Numbered from the stretch's first letter, positions 34,764 to 44,123 are shown. The stretch: DNA of 58,649 nucleotides from Verrucomicrobiota bacterium (GCA_025360015.1 JANYCZ010000058.1:1-58649); one strand, 5' to 3'. Notes: generated by a model not told the origin, from the sequence alone. Numbers and translations: made by a program.

Positions 34764-35510
34764 TAAAGCGTCGATCCATTCTGCATGATGCAGATGAAAC
34801 TCAGCAGCATGCAAATGTCGTGAATTCTTAGCAATGTATTCCCGGGTTCTACGTAATTCGGCAAGGTCACGGATAACGCGATCAAAAGATTCTTGCTGCC
34901 AGACGTGCCCAGATCGTGCCATGAGGCGATTATGAAGCTCTTCGTTTTGCATCAGGCGTGTGGCGGTGAATCGTTTCACGGAATACAACCACTCCTCCAG
35001 TTGGACGCCTGCAAACGGCTGCGCTATGACATGAACATGATTGGGCATGATCACGAAGTCACCCACCCACAAACGCCGTCCATGGAAGAAGAGCGGCGAA
35101 TGTGCTACCAGAGATTGGGCTTCCTGCTGCCTCAGCGCGCAGCAGCCGTGGCATTGATCGAGTTCGAGAAAAAATCGCCGCGCCATCTCACGTTGAAAGG
35201 CTGCGCGTGCGTTGGGGTCGACACCTGCCATTGCCTGCTGAAAGCGTTCGGGCTCCCTACGCTGCCAGTGAATGTCGATGTTCTGTTGAAACAGCCATTG
35301 AGACTCGTCCTGCTTCCAGCGCAGAATCACTTCAGATGGAAGAGAATCGGCCAGACGGAAGGTGACGAAGTAGGAGGCTCCGATCAACCGCCAGTGCGGC
35401 AGGTTGCGTTCATATCCAGGGACGAGCCAGAAATCCTCTCTTTCCTCAAAAGCAGTGAAAACCGGGCTTGCCGGCATTTGGAGAGGCTGCGACAGCGGTT
35501 GATGTGGCAT
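34758..35510 (-). CDS. REP-associated tyrosine transposase (RAYT)
   Basis: A 250-residue HUH-type single-strand DNA transposase of the Y1/IS200-like RAYT group, which recognises and spreads REP hairpins. The N-terminal RNLPHWRLIGASYFVTFRLAD is typical. The HUH motif is in IMPNHVHVI (His about 158 and 160) and the catalytic Tyr is at about 225 in REYIAKN. RAYTs are single-copy housekeeping-like genes without their own terminal repeats, and here palindromic REP units lie directly on both sides. The ATG at 35510 is used; 35477 is possible. The stop codon overlaps the left REP unit by six bases. Confidence 0.92.
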   Translation of the reverse strand: MPHQPLSQPLQMPASPVFTAFEEREDFWLVPGYERNLPHWRLIGASYFVTFRLADSLPSEVILRWKQDESQWLFQQNIDIHWQRREPERFQQAMAGVDPNARAAFQREMARRFFLELDQCHGCCALRQQEAQSLVAHSPLFFHGRRLWVGDFVIMPNHVHVIAQPFAGVQLEEWLYSVKRFTATRLMQNEELHNRLMARSGHVWQQESFDRVIRDLAELRRTREYIAKNSRHLHAAEFHLHHAEWIDALL

Positions 35511-35511
35511 G

Positions 35512-35580
35512 GCGGCGTTGTAGCGCGGAATTCCGATTCCGCGACGGCGTTTTCTCGGTATCGGAATACCGAGCTACAAC
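35512..35580. repeat. Right REP/BIME-like unit beside the transposase gene
   Basis: It holds the same 33-bp block as the left unit (35512-35544), a second different hairpin CTCGGTAT-CGGA-ATACCGAG (35554-35573) and outer arms GTTGTAGC / GCTACAAC. Two unlike hairpins in one unit resemble a bacterial interspersed mosaic element. It ends 7 bases before the aldolase start codon, so it may also affect that gene's expression. Confidence 0.9.
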
Positions 35581-35586
35581 CAATCC

Positions 35587-36300
35587 ATGAAAACCCACAT
35601 CGGCACCTTCATCTCCATCGGCTCACCTGCCGTCACTGAACTGGCGGCCGAGTCCGGCTTCGACTGGGTTTTGATCGATCTGGAACACGGCTGCGAATCC
35701 GAGGCGGCGCTGCCAAACCAACTGCGCGCCGTGCGCGGCAGCGACACCCTTGCCATCGTGCGCGTGAGCGCGCCACACTCTGATTTGATTGCCCGCGTGC
35801 TCGACTGGGGCGCCCATGGCATCATGGTGCCCCATGTGAATACTGCGGAGCAGGCGCGGCACTGCGTGGACGCAGCGACTTATCCTCCGGCCGGCCATCG
35901 TGGCGTCTCTCGTACCGTGCGTGCCTATGGGTATGGCTTGCGGATTCCTGAAGGCGCGATGCCCAAGCCGATCATCCTCGCCCAGATCGAAACCGCCGAG
36001 GCCGTGGCGAATGCAGACCAAATCGCTGCCGTGGAAGGCATCGATGCCCTCTTCATTGGCCCCGCCGATTTGTCCTTCGATCTTAAGGCGCAGAACTCAG
36101 CCCGCCCCTACGACGATTGCGTCAGCAGCATCGTCAAAGCCGCCAAAGACCACGGCAAGGGCTGCGGCATCCTCGTGAGGCATGCGGATGACAAAGAAAA
36201 GCTCAAAGGCCTGGGTTTCACCTGGATCGCCATGGATTCCGATCTTTCCCTGGTGCGTGAAGGCTTCAAACGGAATCTCGCGGCAGCGCGGGCATGGTGA
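35587..36300 (+). CDS. HpcH/HpaI-type class II aldolase
   Basis: A 237-residue metal-dependent aldolase of the HpcH/HpaI family, which makes or breaks 4-hydroxy-2-oxo acids with pyruvate as donor. Motifs: FDWVLIDLEHG (catalytic His), GAHGIMVPHVN, QIETAEAV (metal Glu) and FIGPADLSFDL (metal Asp). The protein starts directly with its barrel (MKTHIGTFISIGSPAV) and is slightly shorter than the 250-260 residue norm. Possible substrates include 2-keto-3-deoxy sugar acids, which would fit the sugar-acid genes in the window; this is inference. The start codon lies 7 bases after the REP unit. Confidence 0.88.
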   Translation: MKTHIGTFISIGSPAVTELAAESGFDWVLIDLEHGCESEAALPNQLRAVRGSDTLAIVRVSAPHSDLIARVLDWGAHGIMVPHVNTAEQARHCVDAATYPPAGHRGVSRTVRAYGYGLRIPEGAMPKPIILAQIETAEAVANADQIAAVEGIDALFIGPADLSFDLKAQNSARPYDDCVSSIVKAAKDHGKGCGILVRHADDKEKLKGLGFTWIAMDSDLSLVREGFKRNLAAARAW

Positions 36301-36355
36301 AAAAGTCTGACTTTTTCCTGTTCAAAAGCGTTTCCCATCTAATCTCGCCTCCCCC

Positions 36356-36757
36356 ATGAACGCCTCCCCCCAAATCAAATCCAAGATCGTCGAACTGTGC
36401 GAAACCCTCGTGGCCGACAGCGACGTGAAAAATGCCCGCGAAAAAGCGGAAGCCTTCCTCGCCAACGAAGAAGCGGTTTCCCTTTACCGCGAGATGGCCA
36501 CGCTCGGCCGCGCCTTGCACCAGAAGCAGCACAGCGGTGAAGAACCTACCGGCGAAGAAGTCGGCCGCTTCACCGAACTGCAGGACCAGTGTGATGCGAA
36601 CACCGCCATCCTGAGCTTCATCGAAGCGCAGGACGTGCTGCGCGGCATCGCCGAAGTGGTGACAAGTTTCGTCGGCAAAAGCCTCGAACGCGGTGAAGTG
36701 CCTGCCGAAGCCGAAGTGTTTTCCAAAGGCTGCGGCGAAGGCTGCGGCTGCCACTAA
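36356..36757 (+). CDS. YlbF/YmcA-family protein with Cys-rich tail
   Basis: A 133-residue, mostly helical protein of the YlbF family (regulators of RNase Y complexes and competence in Bacillus). The helices cover about residues 5-115 and the C-terminus ends KGCGEGCGCH. In Bacillus, YlbF, YmcA and YaaT form a complex that holds iron-sulfur clusters, so the tail may bind Fe-S or another metal. The gene stands alone between the aldolase and the DUF4886 gene. Assignment rests on pattern and length. Confidence 0.75.
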   Translation: MNASPQIKSKIVELCETLVADSDVKNAREKAEAFLANEEAVSLYREMATLGRALHQKQHSGEEPTGEEVGRFTELQDQCDANTAILSFIEAQDVLRGIAEVVTSFVGKSLERGEVPAEAEVFSKGCGEGCGCH

Positions 36758-36770
36758 TCAAAGGCTGCAT

Positions 36771-37685
36771 ATGAAAGCGTTCGCTCTGATCGCTGCACTG
36801 CTGTTTTGCGTCTCGTCCTTCGCGGGCGAGGCCAAAACGGTGAGGCTGCTCACCATCGGCAACAGCTTCTCGGCCAATGCCACACATTACCTCGGCGATC
36901 TGGCGAAAGCCGGCGGGCACTCGCTCGTTCACCAGCCCCTCGTCATCGGCGGGGCCTCGTTTCAGGTCCATGCAGAGAAAGCCCAGAGGCATGAAGCCGA
37001 CCCAAAGGACAAGGCAGGTCTCTACACGAGTGGTCGTGGCTTGAGAGAAAACCTCGAGCTGCAAAAGTGGGACTACGTCACCATCCAGCAATCGAGCATC
37101 AAGAGCCACGACTTCGGCACATATCAGCCCTACGCAGGCTGGTTGCGCGACTACGTCACCAAATATGCGCCGCAGGCGAAGCTGCTGGTACATGAAACGT
37201 GGGAGTACCGGAAAGATGACCCGCGCTTCACCAAGCCCTCGGACAAAGCTGGCGAACCCAAGACTCAGGAGGAGATGTACAACGGCCTGCGTGCGGCTTA
37301 TGACAAGATTGCAGCAGAGTTCGGTGCCCGCATCATCCCAACCGGCGATGCTTTTCATCTTGTGGATACAGACAAGGCGTGGGCTTATCAAGCCGACGAC
37401 TCTTTCGATCCTAAAACGGCCAAACAGCCTGCACTGCCGAATCAGACGCACTCATTGCATGTCGGCTGGCAGTGGAAGAAGCAGAAGGATGGCAAGACGA
37501 CGCTCGGCATGGACGGCCATCACGCCAGCATGGCAGGGGAATATCTCGGCGCCTGTGTCTGGTATGAGGTTCTGTTTGGCGAGAGCGCCGTGGGCAACAC
37601 CTTCGCGCCCAAGGGCCTCGATCCAAAAGACGCTCGCTTTTTGCACGAGACCGCGCATCGGGCTGCAATCGAACGGACAAAATAA
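36771..37685 (+). CDS. Secreted SGNH-type hydrolase, DUF4886-like
   Basis: A 304-residue protein with a signal peptide (ALIAALLFCVSSFAG). It begins like SGNH hydrolases: RLLTIGNSFSANATHYL carries the nucleophilic Ser, WDYVTIQQSS the second block, and GMDGHHASMAGEYL near the C-terminus the Asp-x-x-His pair. Such proteins are esterases acting on acetylated or sulfated glycans. The start at 36771 is the first ATG of the signal peptide and follows the ylbF-like stop by 13 bases. An FAD oxidoreductase gene follows 27 bases later. Confidence 0.85.
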   Translation: MKAFALIAALLFCVSSFAGEAKTVRLLTIGNSFSANATHYLGDLAKAGGHSLVHQPLVIGGASFQVHAEKAQRHEADPKDKAGLYTSGRGLRENLELQKWDYVTIQQSSIKSHDFGTYQPYAGWLRDYVTKYAPQAKLLVHETWEYRKDDPRFTKPSDKAGEPKTQEEMYNGLRAAYDKIAAEFGARIIPTGDAFHLVDTDKAWAYQADDSFDPKTAKQPALPNQTHSLHVGWQWKKQKDGKTTLGMDGHHASMAGEYLGACVWYEVLFGESAVGNTFAPKGLDPKDARFLHETAHRAAIERTK

Positions 37686-37712
37686 TGTCCAAAATGAAGT
37701 GGGCGTGTTCTT

Positions 37713-39767
37713 ATGAGAGCCATGACACGCCTCGTCTCTCTTTTTTTCGCACTCAATTTTTCTGCGCATGCCGCCACGGAGGCGGATGTCATTGTCTATG
37801 GGGCCACGCCGGGTGGATTCTGTGCGGCCATCGCCGCGGCGCGTGAAGGTGCAGAGGTCATCCTGCTGGAGCCTACGGATCATGTCGGCGGGGTGAACAC
37901 CGGCGGCCTGTGTTTCAGCGACTCCAATCAAACAGTGCGCAGCACGGTGCTGGGATTGTTTGAGGAATGGCATGCGCGCATCGAGAAGGATTACCAGCAG
38001 CGCGGCGTGGTACTTCCTTACAAGGTGAATGAGAAGGATCACAAGCCCTGGACCTATGAGCCGCACGTTTCCGCGAAGATCACGCAGCAGATGCTGGATG
38101 AAGCAGGCGTGAAGGTGCTGACGAAGCGAGTTTTGAAATCCGTGGCGAAAGTAGGCTCGCACATCACAAAACTCGTGACGAGTGACGGCGATTTTGCGGC
38201 CAAAGTGTTCGTCGATGGCACCTATGAAGGGGATTTGATGGCAGGAGCCGGTGTGAGCTGGACGATTGGCCGCGAAGGGCGGCAGGAGTTTGGCGAGCCG
38301 CTGGCCGGCAAGCAGTATCCGAAGGCAAAGCTGCCGATCTCCGGCCTCGATGCCGATGGGAAACCGCTGCCGCTGATCACAACGCAGGATGCAGGGCCGG
38401 ACGAGGCAGGCGACAAGAACGTGATGGTGTACAGCTTCCGTCTGTGTGTCACCAAAGACCCGGCAAACCGCGTGCCGTTTCCGCAGCCAGCCAGCTATGA
38501 TCCCGCACGCTTTGAGGTCGTGCGACGCTACTTCGCGCAGGAAAAAAGGCCGCATCTGCTGTGGGATCTGTATCCGCTGCCGGGGAATAAGTTTGATGCG
38601 AACAACGGCATCGGCAAACAGTTCTCCATGGGTCTTGTCGCTGCCTGCAATGGCTGGAGCGAGGCGGATGAGGCCGGACGCGCGAAGATCTGGGAGGCGC
38701 ACAAGGAGTACACGCTGGAGATGTTCCACTTCCTCAGCACCGATCCGGCCGTGCCGGAGCCACTGAGGGAACAGATGGCGGAGATCGGGCTCTGCCGCGA
38801 TGAATTTGCGAGTTACAGCCATTGGTCACCGCAGCTTTATGTGCGCGAAGGGCGGCGCATGATTGGCGAATATGTGGTGTCGCAGAAAGACATCATGGAC
38901 GAGCCCCAGAAGGACGACCCCATCATCGTGTCATCGTTCCCCATTGACTCGCACGACTGCCAGCGCGTGGGAACCAAGGACATGGTCGTGGATGAAGGCA
39001 CCATCATGCCGGTGCGCATGGCGGGCCGGCGGCATGGTTATCCTTATCACATTCCCTATCGAGCCATCACGCCGAAGGCCGCGGAGTGCGACAATTTGCT
39101 TGTACCGGTGGCCCTGTCCTGCACGCATGTGGGCATCTCCTCCATTCGCGTGGAGCCCACGTGGATGATCCTTGGCCAGAGTGCGGGCATCGCCGCTGCT
39201 TTGAGCGCTGAGCAGAACCTCGCCGTGCAAAAGCTGCCGTATCCCGCGCTGTGCGAGCACCTGCTGGCGCAGAAGCAGGTGCTCGATCTGCCCGTGCTAC
39301 CGGATGTTCCACCCGAAGCAAAAGGTGTGATGAACATCGATCCGAAAAGTCTGCCAGGCATCGTGCTTGATGATGCGCAGGCCGAACTCAAAGGCCCATG
39401 GAGTCACTCTTCCAGCTTCAAGCCGCATATTGGCACTGGCTATCTTCACGATGACAAACACGCTGATGGCCAGTCCATCTCCGTATTCCGCTGCAAAGTG
39501 CCAAAGACGGGTTGGTATGAGGTGCGCATGGCTTATTCACCCCACGCTACGCGGGCAACGAAGGTGCCTGTGACAATTGAATGCAGCGGGCGCAAGACGG
39601 ACATCATTGCCGATCAAACGCAGCCGTTGGCGGCCGGAGAGGCTTTTCGCAGCATCGGCAGTGTTCAGCTTGATGGAGATGTCGAGACGACCATCACCGT
39701 CAGCAATACCGGGACCGATGGTTTTGTGATTCTGGATGCGCTGCAGCTCATCGAGGCTAACAACTGA
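37713..39767 (+). CDS. Exported FAD-dependent oxidoreductase with C-terminal beta domain
   Basis: A 684-residue flavoprotein with a signal peptide (LVSLFFALNFSAHA). The dinucleotide-binding motif is VIVYGATPGGFCAAIAAAREG, then EPTDHVGGVNTGG. The FAD_oxidored end block (YHIPYRAITP, LLVPVALSCTHVGISSIRVE, GQSAGIAAALS) is at about residues 440-500. After it, about 130 residues form a beta-sandwich-like domain (WYEVRMAYSPH, TITVSNTGTDGFVILD) as in xanthan-lyase/CBM-type C-termini. Substrate unknown; PVC bacteria carry many copies. It precedes a second member of the family by only 7 bases. Confidence 0.88.
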   Translation: MRAMTRLVSLFFALNFSAHAATEADVIVYGATPGGFCAAIAAAREGAEVILLEPTDHVGGVNTGGLCFSDSNQTVRSTVLGLFEEWHARIEKDYQQRGVVLPYKVNEKDHKPWTYEPHVSAKITQQMLDEAGVKVLTKRVLKSVAKVGSHITKLVTSDGDFAAKVFVDGTYEGDLMAGAGVSWTIGREGRQEFGEPLAGKQYPKAKLPISGLDADGKPLPLITTQDAGPDEAGDKNVMVYSFRLCVTKDPANRVPFPQPASYDPARFEVVRRYFAQEKRPHLLWDLYPLPGNKFDANNGIGKQFSMGLVAACNGWSEADEAGRAKIWEAHKEYTLEMFHFLSTDPAVPEPLREQMAEIGLCRDEFASYSHWSPQLYVREGRRMIGEYVVSQKDIMDEPQKDDPIIVSSFPIDSHDCQRVGTKDMVVDEGTIMPVRMAGRRHGYPYHIPYRAITPKAAECDNLLVPVALSCTHVGISSIRVEPTWMILGQSAGIAAALSAEQNLAVQKLPYPALCEHLLAQKQVLDLPVLPDVPPEAKGVMNIDPKSLPGIVLDDAQAELKGPWSHSSSFKPHIGTGYLHDDKHADGQSISVFRCKVPKTGWYEVRMAYSPHATRATKVPVTIECSGRKTDIIADQTQPLAAGEAFRSIGSVQLDGDVETTITVSNTGTDGFVILDALQLIEANN

Positions 39768-39774
39768 TCCCACC

Positions 39775-41358
39775 ATGAAGCTATTTTTCTTTGCTTGTCT
39801 GATCTGCGGCACCCACCTCAACGCGGCGGACATTGTGGTGTATGGCGGTGTGCCCTGTGGCATCGCGGCCTCGATTGTGGCCGCCCGTGAAGGGGTGAAT
39901 GTGGTGCTCATCGAGCCGACCAATCACGTCGGTGGACTGAGCACGAGTGGCATCAATACTGCCGAGAGCGAGCACATGCTGAAATGGACCATTGGCGGCT
40001 TTGCGGATGAGTTCTATCGCCGTCTCGGCGCCCACTATCATACTGGTGGACCGGAGTATTTCTTTGAGTCCAGCATCGCCGAGAAAATCTACCTAGACAT
40101 GCTGCACGAGGCGGGGGTGGAAGTGCGTTTCGGTGCCTCCGTGGAAAAGGTGGTCAAAGAGGGCGCGCGCATCACAGCCATCACCCTCACGGATGGTTCC
40201 AAGTTGCAGGCGAAAGTCTTCATCGACGCGGGGTATGAGGGAGATCTCATGGCGCGTGCTGGTGTCAAATACGTCGTCGGTCGCGAGTCGAAAGCGGAGT
40301 TTGATGAAGAGACAGCGGGCGTCCGTTTTGACAAGACACCGCGCCAAGCCCGGACGGTGGATGAGAATGGCAGGCTGCTGCCGGGCATCAGCGCTTGGGC
40401 CAAAGATTTGCATGAGGGCGATGCTCATCGTGCGCCGATGAACTACAATTTCCGCCTCACGGTGGCGAAGGACCCCACGTTGCAGAGGCCCATCCCCGCG
40501 CCGCAGCATTACGACGAGAAGCGTTACGCGCTGCTGGCCAGCTGGCTCCGCGATCAGACCTTGCAAAACAAGCCCGTGAAACTTGCGGACATCATTGACC
40601 TCTACGGACGTCGGAATGGCAAGTTCGAGATGAACAACAAGCAGTCCGCCATTTATTCGCTCGGACACTTCGGCGGCCAATTTGACTGGCCTGACGCCAG
40701 TTACGAAGTGCGCGCCCGCATTTACCAGGATCACATGGACTACACGCTCGGGCTGCTGCATTTCCTTGCCACGGATGCCTCGGTGCCTGCGAAAGTGCAG
40801 GAGGAAATGAAGTCACTGGGTTTGCACAAAGACGAGTTCTCCGACAACGAAAATCTCCCTTATCAGCTCTACGTGCGCGAGGCGCGGAGGATGCGCGGTG
40901 AACATGTCGTGACGCAGCAGGATGTGCAGGGAGACCGCCGGAAGCCGGACAGCATCGGCATGAGCAGCCATTTCATCGACTGCCATCACGTGCAGCGCTT
41001 AGCCTTGAATGAAAACGAGTTCGTCAATGAAGGCCGCATCTGGCGCATGGGCCATGCTTATCAGATTCCTTATCGGGCCCTCACGCCTAAAGCTGAGGAG
41101 TGCACGAATCTGCTCGTGCCCGGTGCGGCCAGCTATACGCATGTGGCGTTTTGCACGCTGCGGCTGGAGAGCGTGTGGATGATCACCGGTCATGCTGCGG
41201 GCATCGCTGCCGCGCAGGCAATGAAGGATAATGTAGCCGTGCAGAAGGTGCTGTTGGCTCCATTGCAGGACAAGTTGCGCGCCCAGAAGCAGGTGGTCGA
41301 TTTCATTCCCGGCATGCCGGAGAAATGCGAACATCTCAACGGCCCACCGGAATTTTGA
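39775..41358 (+). CDS. Exported FAD-dependent oxidoreductase, short form
   Basis: A 527-residue paralogue of the preceding gene with a signal peptide (LFFFACLICGTHLNA). Motifs: IVVYGGVPCGIAASIVAAREG, EPTNHVGGLSTSG and the end block YQIPYRALTP, LLVPGAASYTHVAFCTLRLE, GHAAGIAAAQA. It lacks the extra C-terminal beta domain. The two genes are adjacent and probably co-transcribed, so they may act on successive steps of one glycan or on related substrates. ATG at 39775 starts the signal peptide. Confidence 0.88.
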   Translation: MKLFFFACLICGTHLNAADIVVYGGVPCGIAASIVAAREGVNVVLIEPTNHVGGLSTSGINTAESEHMLKWTIGGFADEFYRRLGAHYHTGGPEYFFESSIAEKIYLDMLHEAGVEVRFGASVEKVVKEGARITAITLTDGSKLQAKVFIDAGYEGDLMARAGVKYVVGRESKAEFDEETAGVRFDKTPRQARTVDENGRLLPGISAWAKDLHEGDAHRAPMNYNFRLTVAKDPTLQRPIPAPQHYDEKRYALLASWLRDQTLQNKPVKLADIIDLYGRRNGKFEMNNKQSAIYSLGHFGGQFDWPDASYEVRARIYQDHMDYTLGLLHFLATDASVPAKVQEEMKSLGLHKDEFSDNENLPYQLYVREARRMRGEHVVTQQDVQGDRRKPDSIGMSSHFIDCHHVQRLALNENEFVNEGRIWRMGHAYQIPYRALTPKAEECTNLLVPGAASYTHVAFCTLRLESVWMITGHAAGIAAAQAMKDNVAVQKVLLAPLQDKLRAQKQVVDFIPGMPEKCEHLNGPPEF

Positions 41359-41390
41359 CCCTCATTCCAATCCTCGACTCTTGAACAACC

Positions 41391-42659
41391 ATGAATACCC
41401 GCCGTCACTTCATCGCCTCCATCACCGCCGCGCTTGGCGGTACTGTTTTTGCCGCCAATGGCAGGCCGAAGACTCTCTTGCTGCAATCGGCTTGGGACAC
41501 GGTGAACATCGGTGATATTGGCCACACGCCGGGCACACTGCGGGTCATCGAAGAACATCTGCCAGAGGTGAAGGTGGTGCTGTGGGCGATGAAGCTGGAT
41601 GAACGAGTCACGTTGATGCTCAAGACACGTTTTCCCAAGGTGGATATTCTGCAGGGAAGTCTCACGGGCAAAGGCGAGAATGACGTGGCGCTGCAGCAGG
41701 CGATTACGAGCTGTGATCTGTTCATCCGCAACTCCGGCATGGGCCAGGACATCAACTTCATGCAGTTCTGCCAGAAGGCGGGCAAGCCTTACGGGCTGTT
41801 TGGACAGTCGTATTTTCCCAGCATGATCGAAGGTAAAGGCGCGGAGGAGCGCGTCGCGTTGCTGAACGCCGCCTCGTTCATCTACACGCGTGAGACCAAG
41901 ACGCTGAGCATCTTGAAAAACGGTGGCATCAAGACGCCCGTGCTCGAATTCGGCCCGGATGGCTGCCTCGGTATCGACGTGCGCGATGACGTGCGCGGAC
42001 TGGCGACCATGAAGAAGCTCGGACTGGAAGAGCGGAAGTTCATCACCCTGCAACTGCGCACCAACACGGCGAAGCTGCCCGGCGTGGACGACAGCCGCAC
42101 GCCGAAGCTCAATCCGCTGCATCCCTCACCCGAGCAGATCGCCGATGATGAGCGTCGTGCGGCGAAATATCGCGAATTGGTGACGATGTGGGTCAAAAAA
42201 ACGGGCCACAAGGTCCTCATCGCCCCTGAAGTGAAGAAGGAGATGGAGCACAACAAGCACCTCATCCATGATCCACTGCCGCCGGAGATCCAACAGCATG
42301 TGGTGAATCTGGAGTACTTCTGGAACGCCGATGAAGCCGCCTCCATCTTTGCGCGGGCCCATACCATCGTCTGCCACGAGCCGCATTCGCCGATCATCGC
42401 GCTGGCCAACGGTACACCGATCATCCACACCTACTCCGAGTTCCACTCGCCAAAGTGCTGGATGTTCAAGGACATCGGTCTGGGCGAATGGCTGCTGGAA
42501 ATGGACGAGACACCCGCAGGCAAGATGGCGGAGACGCTGTTTGCTATTGATGCGGATTACCCTGCGGCCCAGGCTAAAGTGAAGAAGGCCATGGCCTATG
42601 TGCACGAGTGCTTTGGCAAGTCGATGCAGCAGGTGAAGGGAATTCTCGACAAGGCTTGA
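41391..42659 (+). CDS. Tat-leader polysaccharide pyruvyl transferase-like protein
   Basis: A 422-residue protein with a twin-arginine leader (NTRRHFIASITAALGG). The rest matches the polysaccharide pyruvyl transferase family (CsaB/WcaK type): an early NIGDIGH segment, FGQSYFP in the middle, SILKNGGIKTPVLEFGPD, and near the C-terminus HEPHSPIIALANGTPIIH. Known members work in the cytosol with PEP, so export is surprising. The protein may have a different reaction outside the membrane. It is 32 bases downstream of the oxidoreductases and 45 bases upstream of a second Tat protein. Confidence 0.78.
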   Translation: MNTRRHFIASITAALGGTVFAANGRPKTLLLQSAWDTVNIGDIGHTPGTLRVIEEHLPEVKVVLWAMKLDERVTLMLKTRFPKVDILQGSLTGKGENDVALQQAITSCDLFIRNSGMGQDINFMQFCQKAGKPYGLFGQSYFPSMIEGKGAEERVALLNAASFIYTRETKTLSILKNGGIKTPVLEFGPDGCLGIDVRDDVRGLATMKKLGLEERKFITLQLRTNTAKLPGVDDSRTPKLNPLHPSPEQIADDERRAAKYRELVTMWVKKTGHKVLIAPEVKKEMEHNKHLIHDPLPPEIQQHVVNLEYFWNADEAASIFARAHTIVCHEPHSPIIALANGTPIIHTYSEFHSPKCWMFKDIGLGEWLLEMDETPAGKMAETLFAIDADYPAAQAKVKKAMAYVHECFGKSMQQVKGILDKA

Positions 42660-42704
42660 TGAATTAGCGGCAAAAAACCGGGATGGTGATCGTTTCCACA
42701 CACC

Positions 42705-44123
42705 ATGTCTTCGATTTCCCGCCGTCACCTCTTTCGCACCGCCGCCGCCATGCCTGCGGCGGCGCTCATGTCCCGCAGCGAGGCTGCTGAAGCCAAATCA
42801 ACCAAGGCTGCGGCTCCGAAGAAAGCAACTGCGCCAGCCACGCCGCTGACGCTGCCGCCAGTTCAGCCTGGCCCGGCCTACCTGATGGCGGGACCAATGC
42901 TCGGTCATGTGGGGCCAGATCGGGTGCATGTGTGGGTGCGTGGCACGGCGGCAGCGCCATGGAAAATCCTTCTCACGGAACCTGGAGCGCAGACGCGGGA
43001 GATCGATGGTGGTTCCTTGAAGGCTGAGGCGGGGCTGAGTGGCATCGCGGTGGTCTATGGGCTGAAGCCCGGCACCAGCTACACCTATCAAATCGTTCTC
43101 GATGACCGCGAGCAATTACCCCTGCCGTTGCCATCCTTCACCACAGCGCCGGAAACTGGACACGCAGGCAGGCAGCGCATCGTCTTTGGTTCCTGCGTGG
43201 GCCAGACCGTGGCTGCTGCCGCGCCGGTCTGGGCGGAACTGGCCGAGCGCCGGGCAATGAGCACGGGCGAGGGCGCTTTCGACCTGCTGCTCATGCTGGG
43301 AGACAACCACTACGGCAACACAACGGAGATCGAAAAGCTGCGCGTGTACTACACCGCTCACCGGCTCAGCGCCGGATGGCGTGATCTCTCAGCGCGCAGC
43401 CCCGTGTATGCGATCTGGGATGACCACGACTACGGTCCGAACAACTCCGATGGCACAGAAGCGGGCAAGGCGGACTCCTTGAAAACCTTCCAGGAGTTCT
43501 GGGCAAATCCTGCCTGCGGCGAGGCAGGCAATCCAGGCTGCTACTTCACCTTCACCCGTGGGGATGTGCAGTTTTTCATGCTTGATGGCCGCTATCATCG
43601 CTCCCCCAATAAAGCAGAGGATGCTCCGGGGAAAACAATGCTCGGCACCAAGCAGCTTGAATGGCTGAAGCGTGAGCTGCAGGCCAGCAAGGCAAAGATC
43701 AAGCTGCTGGCGAATGGCAGCGAATGGGAATCGTATGGCAGTGAAGATTCATGGACGCATTTCAAGCAGGAGCGCGATCCGTTCCTGCGCTGGATCGACG
43801 AGCAGAAGATCGAAGGCGTCATCTTCCTGAGTGGCGACCGCCATTTCTCCTCCGGCTATCATATCAATGGCCGCTTCCTGGAACTCAGCGCTGGACCCGT
43901 GGGCAGCGTGAACTCCAAGCTGAGAGCCAATCCTGAGCGCTTCACCGGGCATGATGAAGGCCGTCTCTGGGGTGTACTGGACATTGACACCACCGTGTCT
44001 CCGCCACGTGTGGCGTATGAGTTCTGGCAGGCGGGTCACTCCATGCGCGAACGCCGCGAGATCTCCTGGGCACAGCTTCACGGGCGCGAGAAAATCGAAC
44101 GCACGCCTGGCTATGTGCTTTGA
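42705..44123 (+). CDS. PhoD-like phosphatase with Tat leader
   Basis: A 472-residue alkaline phosphatase D family protein with a Tat leader (ISRRHLFRTAAAMPAAA) followed by an Ala/Lys/Pro-rich spacer. An Ig-like N-terminal domain (about 55-160) precedes the metallophosphoesterase domain with FGSCVGQ, LLMLGDNHYGN, YAIWDDHDYGPNNSD, FFMLDGRYHR and FLSGDRHFSSGYH. These match the PhoD metal site (GDxxY, WDDHD, GDRH). Relatives hydrolyse phosphodiesters and lipoteichoic-type polymers. The next gene starts inside its last codons. Confidence 0.9.
   Translation: MSSISRRHLFRTAAAMPAAALMSRSEAAEAKSTKAAAPKKATAPATPLTLPPVQPGPAYLMAGPMLGHVGPDRVHVWVRGTAAAPWKILLTEPGAQTREIDGGSLKAEAGLSGIAVVYGLKPGTSYTYQIVLDDREQLPLPLPSFTTAPETGHAGRQRIVFGSCVGQTVAAAAPVWAELAERRAMSTGEGAFDLLLMLGDNHYGNTTEIEKLRVYYTAHRLSAGWRDLSARSPVYAIWDDHDYGPNNSDGTEAGKADSLKTFQEFWANPACGEAGNPGCYFTFTRGDVQFFMLDGRYHRSPNKAEDAPGKTMLGTKQLEWLKRELQASKAKIKLLANGSEWESYGSEDSWTHFKQERDPFLRWIDEQKIEGVIFLSGDRHFSSGYHINGRFLELSAGPVGSVNSKLRANPERFTGHDEGRLWGVLDIDTTVSPPRVAYEFWQAGHSMRERREISWAQLHGREKIERTPGYVL

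Noticed and set aside
34696..35580. The transposase region as a complete insertion sequence with terminal inverted repeats
   Set aside because: The flanks are REP/BIME hairpins also expected elsewhere in the genome, with no target-site duplication; a RAYT fits better.
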